Position numbers and translations under genes: made by a program. DNA of 64,000 nucleotides from contig CM074187.1 of assembly GCA_037179385.1 (NCBI GenBank), positions 6,510,001-6,574,000 on the forward strand. Direction: 5' to 3'. Positions 1 to 11,249 of this stretch are shown here, piece by piece. The notes under the pieces were generated by a model. It ran no database searches. It was not told where the DNA came from and was given only the letters and a program-made list of their open reading frames with translations. How positions within the stretch are numbered: the stretch's first letter is position 1; each line of letters starts with the position of its first letter. This stretch comes from Holothuria scabra. Lineage: Eukaryota; Echinodermata; Holothuroidea; Aspidochirotida; Holothuriidae.

Positions 1-119
1 ATGGAGAGAAGCTTTGCGGAGCAGCCCCACATAATCCCAGGAGCTCCACTTAATCTCGAGGTGCTCCGCACGGCCTTGCCCAAGCGTCACAATATGGTTG
101 TCCTGTGTAACTATTTTGG

Positions 120-575
120 CCTATGGTGACGATGGTTAAATGCCATTTTGAATTACAGGTCATCTAGATCTTTGATTGTTTTTATCTTTGTTATGAGGTC
201 CTTGCCATCTTTCTTGTGCAGGGCACAGGTGTTGCCATCCTTATTCCAAGCAGAGGATACAGTACTTTGGGGTGTTCATATGTAGTTTTTAGGAGCTTCT
301 AGATTTCCAAAGTAAGGTCTTCTTTGATGACACTTCGGGTCCCCTTTAATTTTCTTTGATTTTTGATGACGATTGCCTTGCCTGGTAGGACGTAAGCTTA
401 GCAATGATAGGTTGGGGATTGACGTTTCCAGGGTTGGGCCAATCCTGTGTGATCGGTCAATATGGTTTTGTTCAATGATGAGGTTGAGTTTTCTGTTAAT
501 CGAAGGATTAATTCTGTGGTATCCTCATTGCTTCGGTTTGTTATTCCATAGATTCGTAGACAGTTCCTCTGCTCC
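120..575 (-). mobile_element. Decayed LINE ORF1-like relic (antisense)
   Basis: Read on the minus strand, this stretch gives an interrupted but recognisable ORF1-type peptide. One frame reads EQRNCLRIYGI..NEDTTELILRL. A frameshift then leads to KLNLIIEQNHIDRSHRIGP. The pattern 'RRNCLRIYGI ... ED..E.....L...LNL.I....IDRSHRIG' is typical of the RNA-binding ORF1 proteins of many invertebrate LINEs (family knowledge). Stops and shifts make it non-functional. The motif block is clear; the outer boundaries are approximate, and positions 1-119 may belong to the same copy. The matching reverse transcriptase is not seen next to it. Confidence 0.6.
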
Positions 576-585
576 AATGAGTTAA

Positions 586-1700
586 TATTTGGAAATTTTT
601 TGACTTATGCAAGTCCCTAGATGCAAAATGGTGACACTTCTGAGGCAAATTAGGCAACACAATTTCTGTAAATTGACACCAAAATACTAGCACTAAAATT
701 CATACCCGTACAATATTTTGATCTAGTGATAGCGGTCACATTGGCTTATACATATCACCGCAATTCCTGATTCAAAAGTATTTGTTCACGGACAAGACTT
801 TAATAAGCAGGCACCGGGCGATTTTTCCAGCTGTTCACGATATTTCTGCACCCAAAATTAACATGATTGTGCTGGCTAGCAACGGACCTGTCAACTCTCC
901 AGGTTTTACCGGGAGACTCACAGTTTTTGTATAGATCTCCCAGCCTCCTGGTTTCATGTGCTATTCTCCCGGCTTTTTAGTCTTCCATTTCTTTTGTACT
1001 AGGCCTAGATGCTTATTTGGACAATTGACCGTAAATGAATATAATTTGACTGTTTACAAGTACAACTGATGCTTCACTAGTACGTTACTGTCTTTACGAC
1101 AATGTACGTTCAAAAGGCCCAGGGAAAACCCTGTCCTTCACTTTGATTGTAGACTAGTGTCAACCGTTTTGGCATGCTGAGAATTTTGAGGCATAGCGGA
1201 GCTGGTCAAGTAGCCTGAACATGCAACAAGGGCAGTGCTTTGTGGAACCAGAGTAGGTGATCCAAAAGACCAGTATTCTTTGCAAATACATTAGTTTCTT
1301 TTTGTGGTAAGTAGTAGGCTATGAAGATGGAGTACATAGGTAGTGGTTTAGCTGATAAAGAAAAAAATGAAGACTTACATATTCACAAGCTCTCACAAGG
1401 AAGCACAGTTTCTTCAGTTCACATCGATTCTTTCTGGGTGAAGCTATGTCTCTATAACTGGTACAATTCATCTCTTTTACAAACGAGCTTTTTATATGGA
1501 GCATACAGTCTTTAAAGGGGTTCAATTTTCTTTAACTTTATTAATCTCAAGATACCTGAACAGGAACTTCTCTGATAGATTCGGGACAAAGAGTGATCAA
1601 CTACTTTAGGGATGTCTAAAAGTTGCTATTTGTTTCTAGCATCATGTGGCTGTTATACTTCTGTACCTACAATAGAGCTATCTTACAAAACAGTTTAATT
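586..1700. other. Non-coding stretch, small hairpin only
   Basis: No exon or convincing ORF was seen. It contains a short imperfect inverted repeat at 896-916 (TCTCCAGGT, loop, ACCGGGAGA) inside a segment rich in CTCCC/GGGAG words (about 885-985), which looks like a piece of a dispersed repeat. If the PIP5K1 start codon is upstream of the window this is intron; otherwise it is 5' flank. Confidence 0.4.
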
Positions 1701-1746
1701 ATTAGGCTACACCCTCAAACTTGCAACATTCAAGTGTATCATTACA
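1701..1746 (+). repeat. Left 46-bp direct repeat (target-site duplication)
   Basis: Begins ATTAGGCTACACCCT and ends GTGTATCATTACA. The same 46 bases recur at 3045-3090 with two substitutions, immediately outside the 3' tail of the LINE relic, so they are best explained as the duplicated insertion target. Confidence 0.75.
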
Positions 1747-3044
1747 GCTCTTAAATGTGTTTGACAACCGGTCAGATATATTGGATAAAGGCAGAGATCC
1801 CTTGATGTAAAATACATGGATTTTGTGAAGGTCTTTGATAAGGTTCTGCCTAAGCCTTTGTTGTATGTAATTAGTAATTATGGCATTAGTCAATGTTGTT
1901 GTAAATGGATTGAAAATTATTTTCTTTCAGGGAGGAAGCAGTAGGTTCGTGTCAATAGTTCTTTATCTAGGTATTACCCTGTTACAAGTGGAATTCCTCA
2001 GGGAAGTGTTCTTGGACCTGTTTTGTTTGTTTTATATAGAAATGATTTGCCCAAGTCAGTACAGTTTCCTTCAATGTATTTATTTGCAGATGATACTTAG
2101 TTGTTCAGGGAGATATCTACAAAAATAATGAGGTTTTATTACAAAAGGATCTATCTGCTTTGTATAGTTGGTCAGAGCGTTGGTCGTTGAAATTTCATCC
2201 TAATAAGTGTTGAGTTATTCCGATTGGTAGGAAAAATGTAAAGGAGAAAAATTGTCATCTGTGGGATGAGTATGGTTGTGTTATTATCTTGAAAGTTTGT
2301 ATGTTGGAGAAGGACATTGGGTTATTGGTGGATCATAAATTACATTTTTTAGATTAAATCATGCTCAGGTTAACAAAGCAAATTGTATAATGGGTCTTAT
2401 ACAGTAAGAAGAACGTATACTTATCTAGATGAGGTGTCTTTTAAATATTTATTTCAAGCTTTAGTTAGACCACATTTGGAATATGCTGGTTGTGTTTGGA
2501 ACCCTCACCTGTAAAAGGATGTCGATTTAATATTAGAGAATGTCCAGAGACGTGCCACAGAACTTATTCCATCACTGAAGGGGTTAGTCTTATCAAGAAA
2601 GGTTGCTTATTGAATTTGCCTACCCTTAGATACAGATGGCTCTAGGGGAGATATGATTGAAGGTTTTAAAATTGTTTGTGGTGTTTATGACATTAATATT
2701 ACTTTTAACATGCTAAATCTCAGTACTAGGAGAGATATTTTAAGAGGCCACAGTTTTTAACTCATAAAACAGCAGTGTCATTCAGATTTGAAGAAATTTG
2801 CCTTTAAAATAGAGTTTTTGATTTTTGGAATAGTCTTCCAGCTAAAGTTGTGGAAGTTGTGGACAAATTTTGGGAAAATTTAGATTTGAAATTTGATTTT
2901 GCAGCAAGCCACCCTTTACATATGATGGTCTGTTTATGTTCAGTTGTTTGCAGGGGTCTGATGTCTGATGCGGATATAGAGGCTTGTGAAGCCTGCATCC
3001 ATAATGGTTCATATCATATCATATCATGTATCATATTATTACAA
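1747..3044 (+). mobile_element. Decayed LINE, reverse transcriptase and 3' end
   Basis: Across several frames the + strand encodes reverse-transcriptase landmarks: [13 protein letters not shown], then YLFADDT (the catalytic DD box). The C-terminal region typical of CR1/Jockey-type LINEs follows, with words such as ALVRPHLEYAGCVWNP, VQRRATELIPSLKGL and FDFWNSLPAKVVE. Stops and frameshifts interrupt every part. The copy is 5'-truncated and ends in a CATAT-type microsatellite tail near 3009-3035. It lies between two nearly identical 46-bp direct repeats (1701-1746 and 3045-3090, two mismatches), read here as a long target-site duplication. The clade is not resolved. Confidence 0.8.
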
Positions 3045-3090
3045 ATTAGGCTACACCCTGAAACTTGCAACATTCCAGTGTATCATTACA
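3045..3090 (+). repeat. Right 46-bp direct repeat (target-site duplication)
   Basis: Copy of 1701-1746 with two mismatches, placed directly after the CATAT-rich LINE tail. Confidence 0.75.
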
Positions 3091-4435
3091 AATTTTAATA
3101 TTTTACACCATCTTTTTACATTGCCTCCAATCCTACTCTTCATAGAAGTTGCAGTTCAGTACAGTTGGAAAGAAGCTTAATAGCTGTTTTGTAGCATGCT
3201 AAAAATACATTCAGAACCTTGTCTTAGTGGTAAATATCAAACCATTTGAGTCTTTTACCCTACCCTCTTTAAGAATTGAGGAAATTCCGTGGAAGGGGAC
3301 AATAAGATATTTGCTATTTTGTGTAGACATTTGCCTTCAAAGGGAAATTAACTGCACTGAGCAGAATTTTTATCATGTTCATTCATCTACCATCTGTTAT
3401 ACTCATGTGGCATTCTGTATGTTTATCTTCACTAGAATGCAGCGTCATCTCAAGTATTGTTTTAAATTGTAACTATTTGACTGACACCTAGGTCATTCTT
3501 CCCAATGCCTTTTCGGTTTGATTACTAGCAGCCATAAAGATAGACACAGAAATCTACAGATCAAATCTCTTGTATTATCAATGGGGTCCATAAAGTCAGG
3601 GATTAAGGTAGTTCATGCACTCATTTGCATCAAGTGTAAGTGGTTTATTATAATCCACCTTGTAGTCAGAATCCCTTATGGCAGTCTGAAAAGAATTGTG
3701 AAGCATACCAAGAGGTAGGTCATACAGTACTGTATGTGAATGAGGTATTTACATGTAAATGGATCCTTTTATTTGTTCATTCAGCCCTTTGTCAAAATGT
3801 GGGGGAAAGGCCTAAAAGGGGTTGCATGGGTTTGGTGACATGGGGGTTGGAGGCAGGCAATGGTATTTTTAGCTCAACCCACAAAGTGGGTAGAGCTTAT
3901 GTTATACTGTAGAGGGTAAAAATGTCTGTCTCACAAAAAATGTCTGTCTCACATTTTAAAAGGTTTCAGCCTCTTTAATTGCTAGTGGATTTTCCTCAAA
4001 TTTGCTGTAGGGTGTCATGTTCATGGGGCAACAGATTTTCTTCCTAGCTACAAGATAAATTAAGGAAAAGTGGTAATTTTTTGCCATTTTCATCTTTTTT
4101 TTTGCCTCAAGGCAAAACTTCATGAAACACAATCCCAGGGGAGGCATTGGTAGGATGTACTGTAGGCCTATTTTTGTAACTGCCTGTGTCCATTGTGTAC
4201 ACACCATGAGTTCCCAGTCAGCTAATTACTGATCCTCCAGTAATTTTAGTATCTATTACCAGGGAGCTGCCATTACACAGATCTCTCCTTGCTGTGTGAG
4301 GACACTTCCATACTGTGGGGTCACTGTAGTGCTGTTTGGCTCATCACCAAGTTTGTTTCCCTGGTCAAGCTGGAGTAGTGGTGAATATACTTACTGTGTG
4401 ATCTTGTCACATGTTACTTTTTGGAATAATGTCAA
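3091..4435. other. Non-coding stretch, nothing recognised
   Basis: Only short chance ORFs without family features were seen. No splice-bounded exon fitting the PIP5K1 reading frame and no clear repeat structure was found. Confidence 0.4.
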
Positions 4436-4459
4436 TTTGAATGGAGTCAAATCAGCATT

Positions 4460-5134
4460 ATTCACATCGTTGACATATACTTACCTCTTGCTACATCTAA
4501 ATTGCATATTACCTGTGCTCAGTGCACTACTCAGAGAAGTTCTAGCATTGTGCCCTCACTTCGCCCGGAAAAACTAGATGATTGCCCTCATTACCTTTCC
4601 GTGCTAGTCTTTGCTACTTGGAAGGTAATCGTGAGGCCGGATTTTTTCAGCTTTCAGCGTTTTTCCGTCCAGGAACTTAGATAGGTGTCGATATTTTCTT
4701 AACTTACTGTTCCGTAATCCCATAAACCCTTTCCTGTTTCCTTTCGAGGTCTTGTGGCAGGTTTTAAGGGCTTAGTTTTTTGGCCTTAGACTTCCCATTT
4801 TGGTTCGGGGCTTAGGCCTCCTAGCCTAACGCTTCTTACAACATGTTTTTTGGGTAGCCTTGTGCTTAGCACACGCTACTTTAACAAGCCTTGGTGCTTT
4901 CATTCCTAAGCTATTGTTTGTATTGTTAGCTTGTTCCCCAAAGGTCTAGTGACCTTTGCCCCAGTATTTTAGGCATTTATTGTTTTCTTGCGGATGAACG
5001 CAGATGAGCAGTCTGTTTAGAGACCTCATTTGCCACCAACGGACCCAGGAGCTAGTCAGCTGGGACAGCCGCGCCAGGTCTGAGGGATCCGGTAGTCCCC
5101 CAGGACTACTCTGACAGGGTCAGAATTCATTCAG
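4460..5134. mobile_element. 675-bp insertion flanked by 24-bp direct repeats
   Basis: The 24 bases at 4436-4459 (TTTGAATGGAG...CAGCATT) recur at 5135-5158 with one mismatch and bracket a 675-bp segment that differs in composition from its flanks. The left end of the insert (ATTCACATCGTTGACATATA) matches the start of a related repeat at 13115, which independently fixes that boundary. No intact ORF or known protein motif was found. It is probably a retroposed element of unknown class; orientation is undetermined. Confidence 0.55.
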
Positions 5135-5471
5135 TTTGAATGGAGACAAATCAGCATTTTCTATCAGCCTTCAAATGTATGGTGCATTGAAGTTTCTTCC
5201 AGTACTTCACTTTTTTGTTTACAAATTTCACAGAGGAGTGAGCTGGGGAGAGACGGAGAGGAAAACAGATGGAAATGATTGGAAGGGAGAGATGGATTGA
5301 GGGAGGGGGAGGGAAGACATTTGAGTATCTCCTCTTTCCCTATTGCAATATGCAACTGTACTACACAAACTGGTCAATTGTACTATGACTTAAGTTTCAG
5401 ATTCCTGCCCTCAAGCAGTATTGTCTGAAAGTGTACCACAAGTCAAATAAAAAAAAAAATTAAAAACACAA

Positions 5472-5948
5472 ATTAAAAAGCATGAAAAATAAGTGCCGAC
5501 AGTCCACTTCTATCTTCATAGGAATTCCTGAGTTGACATGTATAATGTTGAAGTTTATTCAATTTAAAATGGTACATAGCACAATAATTTGTGATGTTAT
5601 TGTTGAACTGTAAGTCAAATTACTCTTTGCCTTTCTTTTGTTTTTGTGAAAGTTACTGCACCTTGTACCAAGGTGTGATAGCACTCTTATTCTTATGGGG
5701 TAATGTACTGTAATATGCTATGGGAGCAAACAAGAGTGTTCAAGGTCTTGAAAACATTTTTAACTTTCAAAGGAAACCAAACATCTTATGTGAGTTGTAC
5801 ATTGAACTAGAAAATCACTAATTACATTATTGCACAATAGACCAATTTGTTTCAACAGAATAAACTTCAACATTTTATGTCTCAGCTCAGTAATGTCCTA
5901 TAAAAATGGGACTTGGACTGTTTGCATTCACTTTTCATGCTCTTTAAT
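5472..5948. mobile_element. 477-bp foldback (long inverted repeat) element
   Basis: The left end (ATTAAAAAGCATGAAAA) matches the reverse complement of the right end (ATTAAAGAGCATGAAAA). Similarity continues inward for about 100 bp through shared words such as ACAGTCCA, CATAGGA/TATAGGA, CTGAG and AATGTTGAAGTTTATTC. More weakly it continues almost to the centre, so the copy is close to a complete palindrome with a short loop near 5700-5730. No coding capacity. This is the structure of a foldback or MITE-type DNA element; superfamily not determined. Confidence 0.75.
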
Positions 5949-7364
5949 ATATACATATATTTCCTTAAGTCACATGGCTTAAGATACATCTTAAGGGGAT
6001 GAACAAGCTACAGAGATTAATCCCTGACATAGTTCAACTGCTAGGTGAACAGTGTTCACATGCTGGTCCGTCCAACTGCAGCACCATAATTTTGTTCAAG
6101 ATTCACAAATATAATACCTAACTGGTAACATCAGAAAGGTTGAGCTACAATAGCTTAGCTATTTTTCAAATTTGCAAAGTGCCTTTCTCTATTGTGCAAG
6201 ATGAAAGTTTGGAAGACAACATAGTAAATGTGAAAGTTAGGTAAACCTAAGCTTCTGGAAATCATTTGAGTGGCACCGCCTTAATAATTTATACTGTATT
6301 CAATAAATTGTCATATTTGGTATGTAAGTAATCAACCACCCAGACTTGTTTCTGATTCAATTCATGAGAAAGGTGCTGGTATTAACCAGTTTTAAATGAT
6401 GTTCTTTGGGTTATTCATTGTGTAGCTATACTTCGCTCTAGCCATCAGTAATCCTACTTTTTGTAGCAGGATTCCATTTTCAACAGGGAAGCTCAAGCAG
6501 TATTTGTTTTAAAGCTTCCACGTGTAATTTAACCTCATCCTAGTTTTCTCTTTGTCTGCCTGTTATTTTTAATAAATTTGTATGGATTACCAAATTTTGT
6601 ATATATGTACATCCTTATAGATGGGCTGGAAAAACATATTCTCTCAAAGGCAAACAAGTCAAATTTAAATCAGTTTTATAACAACTAAAAATAAAAAAAT
6701 GCCTAAATGTCCTCTCCAATATCGAAATTTTCTGGAATGATCTCCCAGATCCCTATTCTCCCCAACATACTGCTCATCTATGTAATTCTTTATGGTACTA
6801 TGCAAATGATGCAAGTAGCTGTCCCAAATTACTTTTTAAAATCCTGTGCATGCAGGTTTGAAACCTGAGCCTCCAAGCTAGGTTCATGAGCTTCATGTAA
6901 ACATGAAAAAAACAACAGAAAACCCCAAAGGCCTTCTTCCTTAAATGGACCTATAATACATTTACCAAGCCTTTGGGTGTTAGATTTTCTAGGTGTGCTG
7001 CAAGTCATTACTTGAGAAATCAAGTTGTTTTGTACAGTAGGTGAACTGTTTGATTAAAATTTAAAAGGTCTGTAGATCTGAGTTAACATTCTTTACCATA
7101 TCTACAAGAAGTGTTCAAAAAAGCTGCACTCTCACAGTGATTTGAAGTGAGAGGTAGTGTGAAATAGCACTTGCACTCCTCAAAAATTCAATACCTGTTT
7201 TTACCCAGGCCTTATTAGTGCTCAAAATAAGGTTGAAAAGGGGTACAACGAAAGTGACTAATTTGGCTGTTTGGTCTATGCTATATCATAAGATATTATT
7301 TTGGGGGGCACCATGACTGTTAGCAAAGGCCTGACAATCATGCTGTCAGTTATTTCGAGTCTTG
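5949..7364. other. Non-coding stretch, nothing recognised
   Basis: AT-rich sequence with no supported exon, RNA gene or transposon terminus. Short ORFs here lack codon structure or motifs. Confidence 0.4.
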
Positions 7365-7610
7365 ATGCATATATGCAGGTAATAAATGGATCAATATGGC
7401 TGCACTCAGAAGGCCAAGATTCAATTCTTAGGTCAAATCATACCAAAGACTCTAAAAATGGAACCTACTGCCATTGTGTGTGATGCTTCACATAAGCAAT
7501 GGTGTAGGGAAAACAAGCCAGAGAGCCACAACTGGAAAAAAGTCATGGCAGGCTCAACTTGAACCAATACAGTAGGTTGTAAAACTCTATCTAACCAACA
7601 GTACTTTATT
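7365..7610 (+). mobile_element. tRNA-derived SINE copy 1
   Basis: Shares the body of the window's SINE family: a degenerate tRNA-like head with a B-box-like GATTCAATTCT, then GTCAAATCATACCAAAGACT, GGAACCTACTGCCATTGTGT, AACAAGCCAGAGAGCCACAA, CTGGAAAAAA, and a tail related to TTGAACCAAT...GTAAAACTCT. Compare the copies near 17158, 41740, 55655 and 58020. Start approximate. Confidence 0.65.
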
Positions 7611-8968
7611 GTGTTCTTCCTAAGTGGTTCACTACTATCAGAGATGATGTGTAAGAAATTGAGATATTTTTCAAATTTTGCAATCCTTGATGAAAGAATC
7701 AACAGTGATGAAATACTGTGATACTTGTTTCTACATTTATTTCTGTGTTTTTCTGGAATATGGTAGATTTGTCATGAAATGACCCTAATGTACAATACTG
7801 TAGCTTGGTGGCCATTTTGAAATTATCAGATTTTTTCAAATTGTGGCAACTTTTTTGGTCAGTGCAAGTGATCAATTTGTTTTTATACCGAATGGGCCTA
7901 ATTTTACATTTTTAGATCCTTTTTATCGAATACATGTCTTGTATACGAGTGGTGTTATGTAATTGCTCTCATGTGGTTCGAAATTGAAGTCCTAATTCTA
8001 ATACTGTAAACTTGTACTGTATACTGTACTGTGAGTACAGTTGTAAAGATGTACTGTGTAGGGGAATGTGGTGTTTATTATAGTCTGATGTTTCTGTGAA
8101 TGTACTGTACAGTATTTGCATTGTTAAGACTGTCAGTTAACTTATCATACAGTTCTCAGGTGACAGTCATTTGATAAAATAAATACCTACAAATTGTAAA
8201 GATTATGTTGTCTTTGAGCTTCCTCAATCCTCATGAAAATGAGCCAACAGTTCAAACAGTAATTGTACTTACTGGTTCAAAGTTTGACAAGTGTACAAAT
8301 TTACTTTAAAGTTCAAATGCCACATTATATCTGCTCAAACATTTAAACAATGTTTCAGTCACAGTTTTTACTGTATGTTGTGCCGGAACTATCTGATTGA
8401 TACAGTAGGCTACATTCCGGTTTCAGATTTAGAACAAGGAGCGCAACATTACCACAGGTTTATGAATACAGTCAAAGGCTGGGTCAGTTCATCAACAGTT
8501 CAACATTGTACTGCATTATCATATTTTGTTCAGTGGTTATTGCAAAATACTGTAGTGCACAGTGAACTTTGACCAATTTGGTCATGGCTTTATGGTATTG
8601 AAATTGTTCAGTAACAGGATATACTTTACAGTATTGTATATACTGTAGTGTTTGATTCCACTCCTCCACACTCCCCTCTCCGGTAACACACAACCAGAGC
8701 AACACCCTACTGCCCTAGCAAAAGTACAGCTCAGAATTTGAAGTCTGCACATTGCTGTTGGTTTGTTGGAGTGCCTACTCTACTTCTGCAACAAAAAGCC
8801 AAGGAAGAAGTATTGTTTCAGGATACATAACAATACTTTTTAAACTTTATAGACCCATTAACTAGTGATGAATTGAAATTTACCCCTTCAGTAGTGTCAC
8901 AATAAATAAAGAACATATACTGTATCACTGAAGTATCATCTCATCATTTCTTCTCACTTTTTTCACAG
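7611..8968. other. Non-coding stretch with dense TACTGTA/TACAGTA words
   Basis: No coding exon apart from the one that begins at 8969. Between about 8000 and 8660 the heptamer TACTGTA and its reverse complement TACAGTA recur many times, for example around 8008-8045, 8100-8115 and 8620-8650. The stretch ends in the polypyrimidine tract and acceptor of the PIP5K1 exon (TTCTCACTTTTTTCACAG). Confidence 0.5.
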
Positions 8969-9012
8969 GTATCAAATCTGGGAAGGACAGACCAAAACCA
9001 CCTGCTTTGGAG
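8969..9012 (+). CDS. PIP5K1: PIP5K1 coding exon (N-terminal linker), partial gene
   Basis: A 44-bp exon preceded by a strong polypyrimidine-AG acceptor (CTTTTTTCACAG) and followed by donor GTTTGT. Read so that it joins the next exon, its first two bases complete a codon (G + GT, probably Gly). It then encodes IKSGKDRPKPPALE, ending on a codon boundary. From family knowledge, vertebrate PIP5K1A has a short GIKRP...LE segment in the same place, just before the exon carrying the K-K-(I/L)-G-H-R motif, which supports the call. This part is a poorly conserved, basic N-terminal region before the kinase domain. The preceding exon (phase 1 junction) with the start codon was not found in the window. 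The phase-0 intron that follows is 20.4 kb. Because the exon is so short, its support rests mainly on phase, splice signals and position. Confidence 0.7.
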
Positions 9013-10743
9013 GTTTGTAATTTTTTTGTACTTTTTTGCTAAGTATTTAATTGAAGTAGCATCACATTTTCAAAGAAAAAATAGCTTTGACAGTGGTAGC
9101 ATATATCAAAGATATTATAAACGTATGTGTAGATACCAAACTCCTATCCCTACAATGTTAGATGCGCTGAATCCTCAGGGTGGCTCAATCAGAGTGGTGG
9201 AAGTGTTTATTTGACATGTGCACAGTTCTATTCGGTTATCTGCGTGAACGATGACACATGCGTAACAGAAAATTCCATTGTGATAAGATTTCATCGTATG
9301 TGCGTTTTCAAAGCAAGTTCTGTATGCGCACAATGTATTTCTCTGTGTGCATTCTGGAGTAATTGATGCATATTTCTGCGTGCTTGGAAAAAGAACACAG
9401 TAGTTGAGTTTGTGTTGTAAGCGCGAAAGAATGTAAACCCCTGCATAGATATGCGCTAGTGAAGATACCATAGAAACTGACCAGTCAGTAAGTCAATGAA
9501 CTTCAAATCAGTGGTTGTGCGTTAAGGTTCGATGTATAAAGCCTAGAAGAAGCCTAAAACTGTTTCATGTAAGTGAAGAACGGTGTTTGCAAGAAGTGCA
9601 ATGTTTTAAAATCACATGTATTTATGCTACCGGAAGGTATAGCTTTCAAAACTACTGATCAGTGATCAGCACTTCCGCCCCTCTGTTTCAGCCTCCGTGA
9701 GGAGTCGCTGTGCCATTTAAAGCTTGGTATCTATGATTGCGATATCTTTGGCATATGAGCAGCGGTCGGTTCCAGTTATTTTCTAGGAAATTCGAATATT
9801 TGATGGGAGATTTTGGCAACCCTTTTTGTACCTGGAATGTGAAATGAAGTAGTAGAAATGTTACTCTCTTTCCAGGGGATGAAGATTTTTTACAGCCCCA
9901 TGTATGGTTACGTGATACTAAGTGACCAAACTTTGAAACACCATAGTTGTACAGTTTTCAAGCAGTTTGCAGCTTCCACTTAACCATCACACCTGGTAAT
10001 TGTGGGTTGGTTAGTAAAACTTGTATGTGCCAGTTACAGTAGTCATATGATAGAGTGCAATAAAATTATGTGAAACACACAGTTCTTGTATCAATAATAT
10101 AATCACTATATTAACTCTGACGGTATATCAAAAAACATTTTTTTAGTGTGCAGTGAGTACAGCTCTATATTTTGACATCTTTATGTTCTAACAAAATGGC
10201 ACCAAATTACATTTTTGTCAGAACATAGAATTGCCAGAATATCTGTATCTAAATCTGTGTCTTAACAGCTCTATATTCTGACTCTACATACCGACTAAAG
10301 ATGTGCTTCGGTCTGGTTTTTGATACATCAGGACCACCTGTTCATCTGTTTGGACTTTACCAAGACCATGCAAGATCGACAGCATTCCCTTTTCAGACCA
10401 CCCAAGACCAAACTGACTTCAGTTTTTTAGAATTCAAACTGCCCAAACCTATGAAGCTTTCACGTCACACCGCCTGAAACCAACCTGAAAAAAAAAAAAA
10501 ATGAGGCAATATTTACCACAAAATGCATTATTTGTACAAATTTACTGTTTCACTGGAAGATCAAAGAACAGTCCACCAGAAAATGGTTTTAGAAAATGAA
10601 AATTAAACTTGGAAGTTGATAAGAAACTTTCAAATTGGGCGGTAACTTTTATTGTGAATAAAACCTAAGATTAAAGTGTAAGATGAAGGGTTAGAAAATA
10701 TGCAGGGTTAGAAAATATGAATTCAAATTTTGATCGTAGTGAC
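9013..10743. other. PIP5K1 intron, start: nothing recognised
   Basis: First part of the 20.4-kb intron. Somewhat higher CpG content around 9170-9480, but no ORF with recognisable features. A 15-bp direct duplication (GGGTTAGAAAATATG) occurs at about 10689-10718. Confidence 0.4.
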
Positions 10744-11081
10744 CAGGGCTCGATTTTCGTGGTTGTCCAGGACAACTAAAATTTTGTATGGGCAATCAAA
10801 AGTTAAAGGTTGCTTGTCCCATGGACAACCATTTCTCTCTAGAGTGAAAACAAATACTGCTAGCTGACCAACTCTTTTGTGACTTTTTGCATCGCACCAT
10901 ATTTCAGACTTCAAGTGTTTCTGTCTCTCAAACATCACATATTTTTATTCTTCAAGACTATAAGTACATGAACACAGTTAGTGTTTTGTTTTGGACAACC
11001 AAATTTTACTTGTGAACAGCAAAAATTAGTGAAATGGTTGCTTGAAGGACAACCATAAATTTTTCTGAAAATCGAGGCCTG
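10744..11081. mobile_element. 338-bp MITE with CAGGGCTCGATTTTC termini
   Basis: The left end CAGGGCTCGATTTTC and the reverse complement of the right end (CAGGCCTCGATTTTC) form terminal inverted repeats. Both are followed inward by GGTTGTCC-type sequence (tail-side spacer differs). The element is flanked directly by GTGAC on both sides (10739-10743 and 11082-11086). No coding capacity. CAGGGCTCGA-type ends are common in non-autonomous hAT-like elements; a 5-bp rather than 8-bp duplication may reflect decay, so the superfamily is tentative. Confidence 0.65.
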
Positions 11082-11249
11082 GTGACTCTCGGACAATTCC
11101 AGTTCACATTTACTAGAAAAGCACCCTTCGCGTACTGCTACCTACTGTAGGCCCTAGACCTACTCTACAAAAGACTAGAGCTGGACCAATCACAAATTTT
11201 CGAAAATGAACTATTAATATCCGGATACTCCGAGGCGTGCAGCTAGTTG

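Noticed and set aside
1..129. ATG-initiated 42-codon frame at the window start as a possible PIP5K1 first exon
   Set aside because: No splice donor in the right phase and no resemblance to PIP5K N-termini; next to a LINE ORF1 relic.
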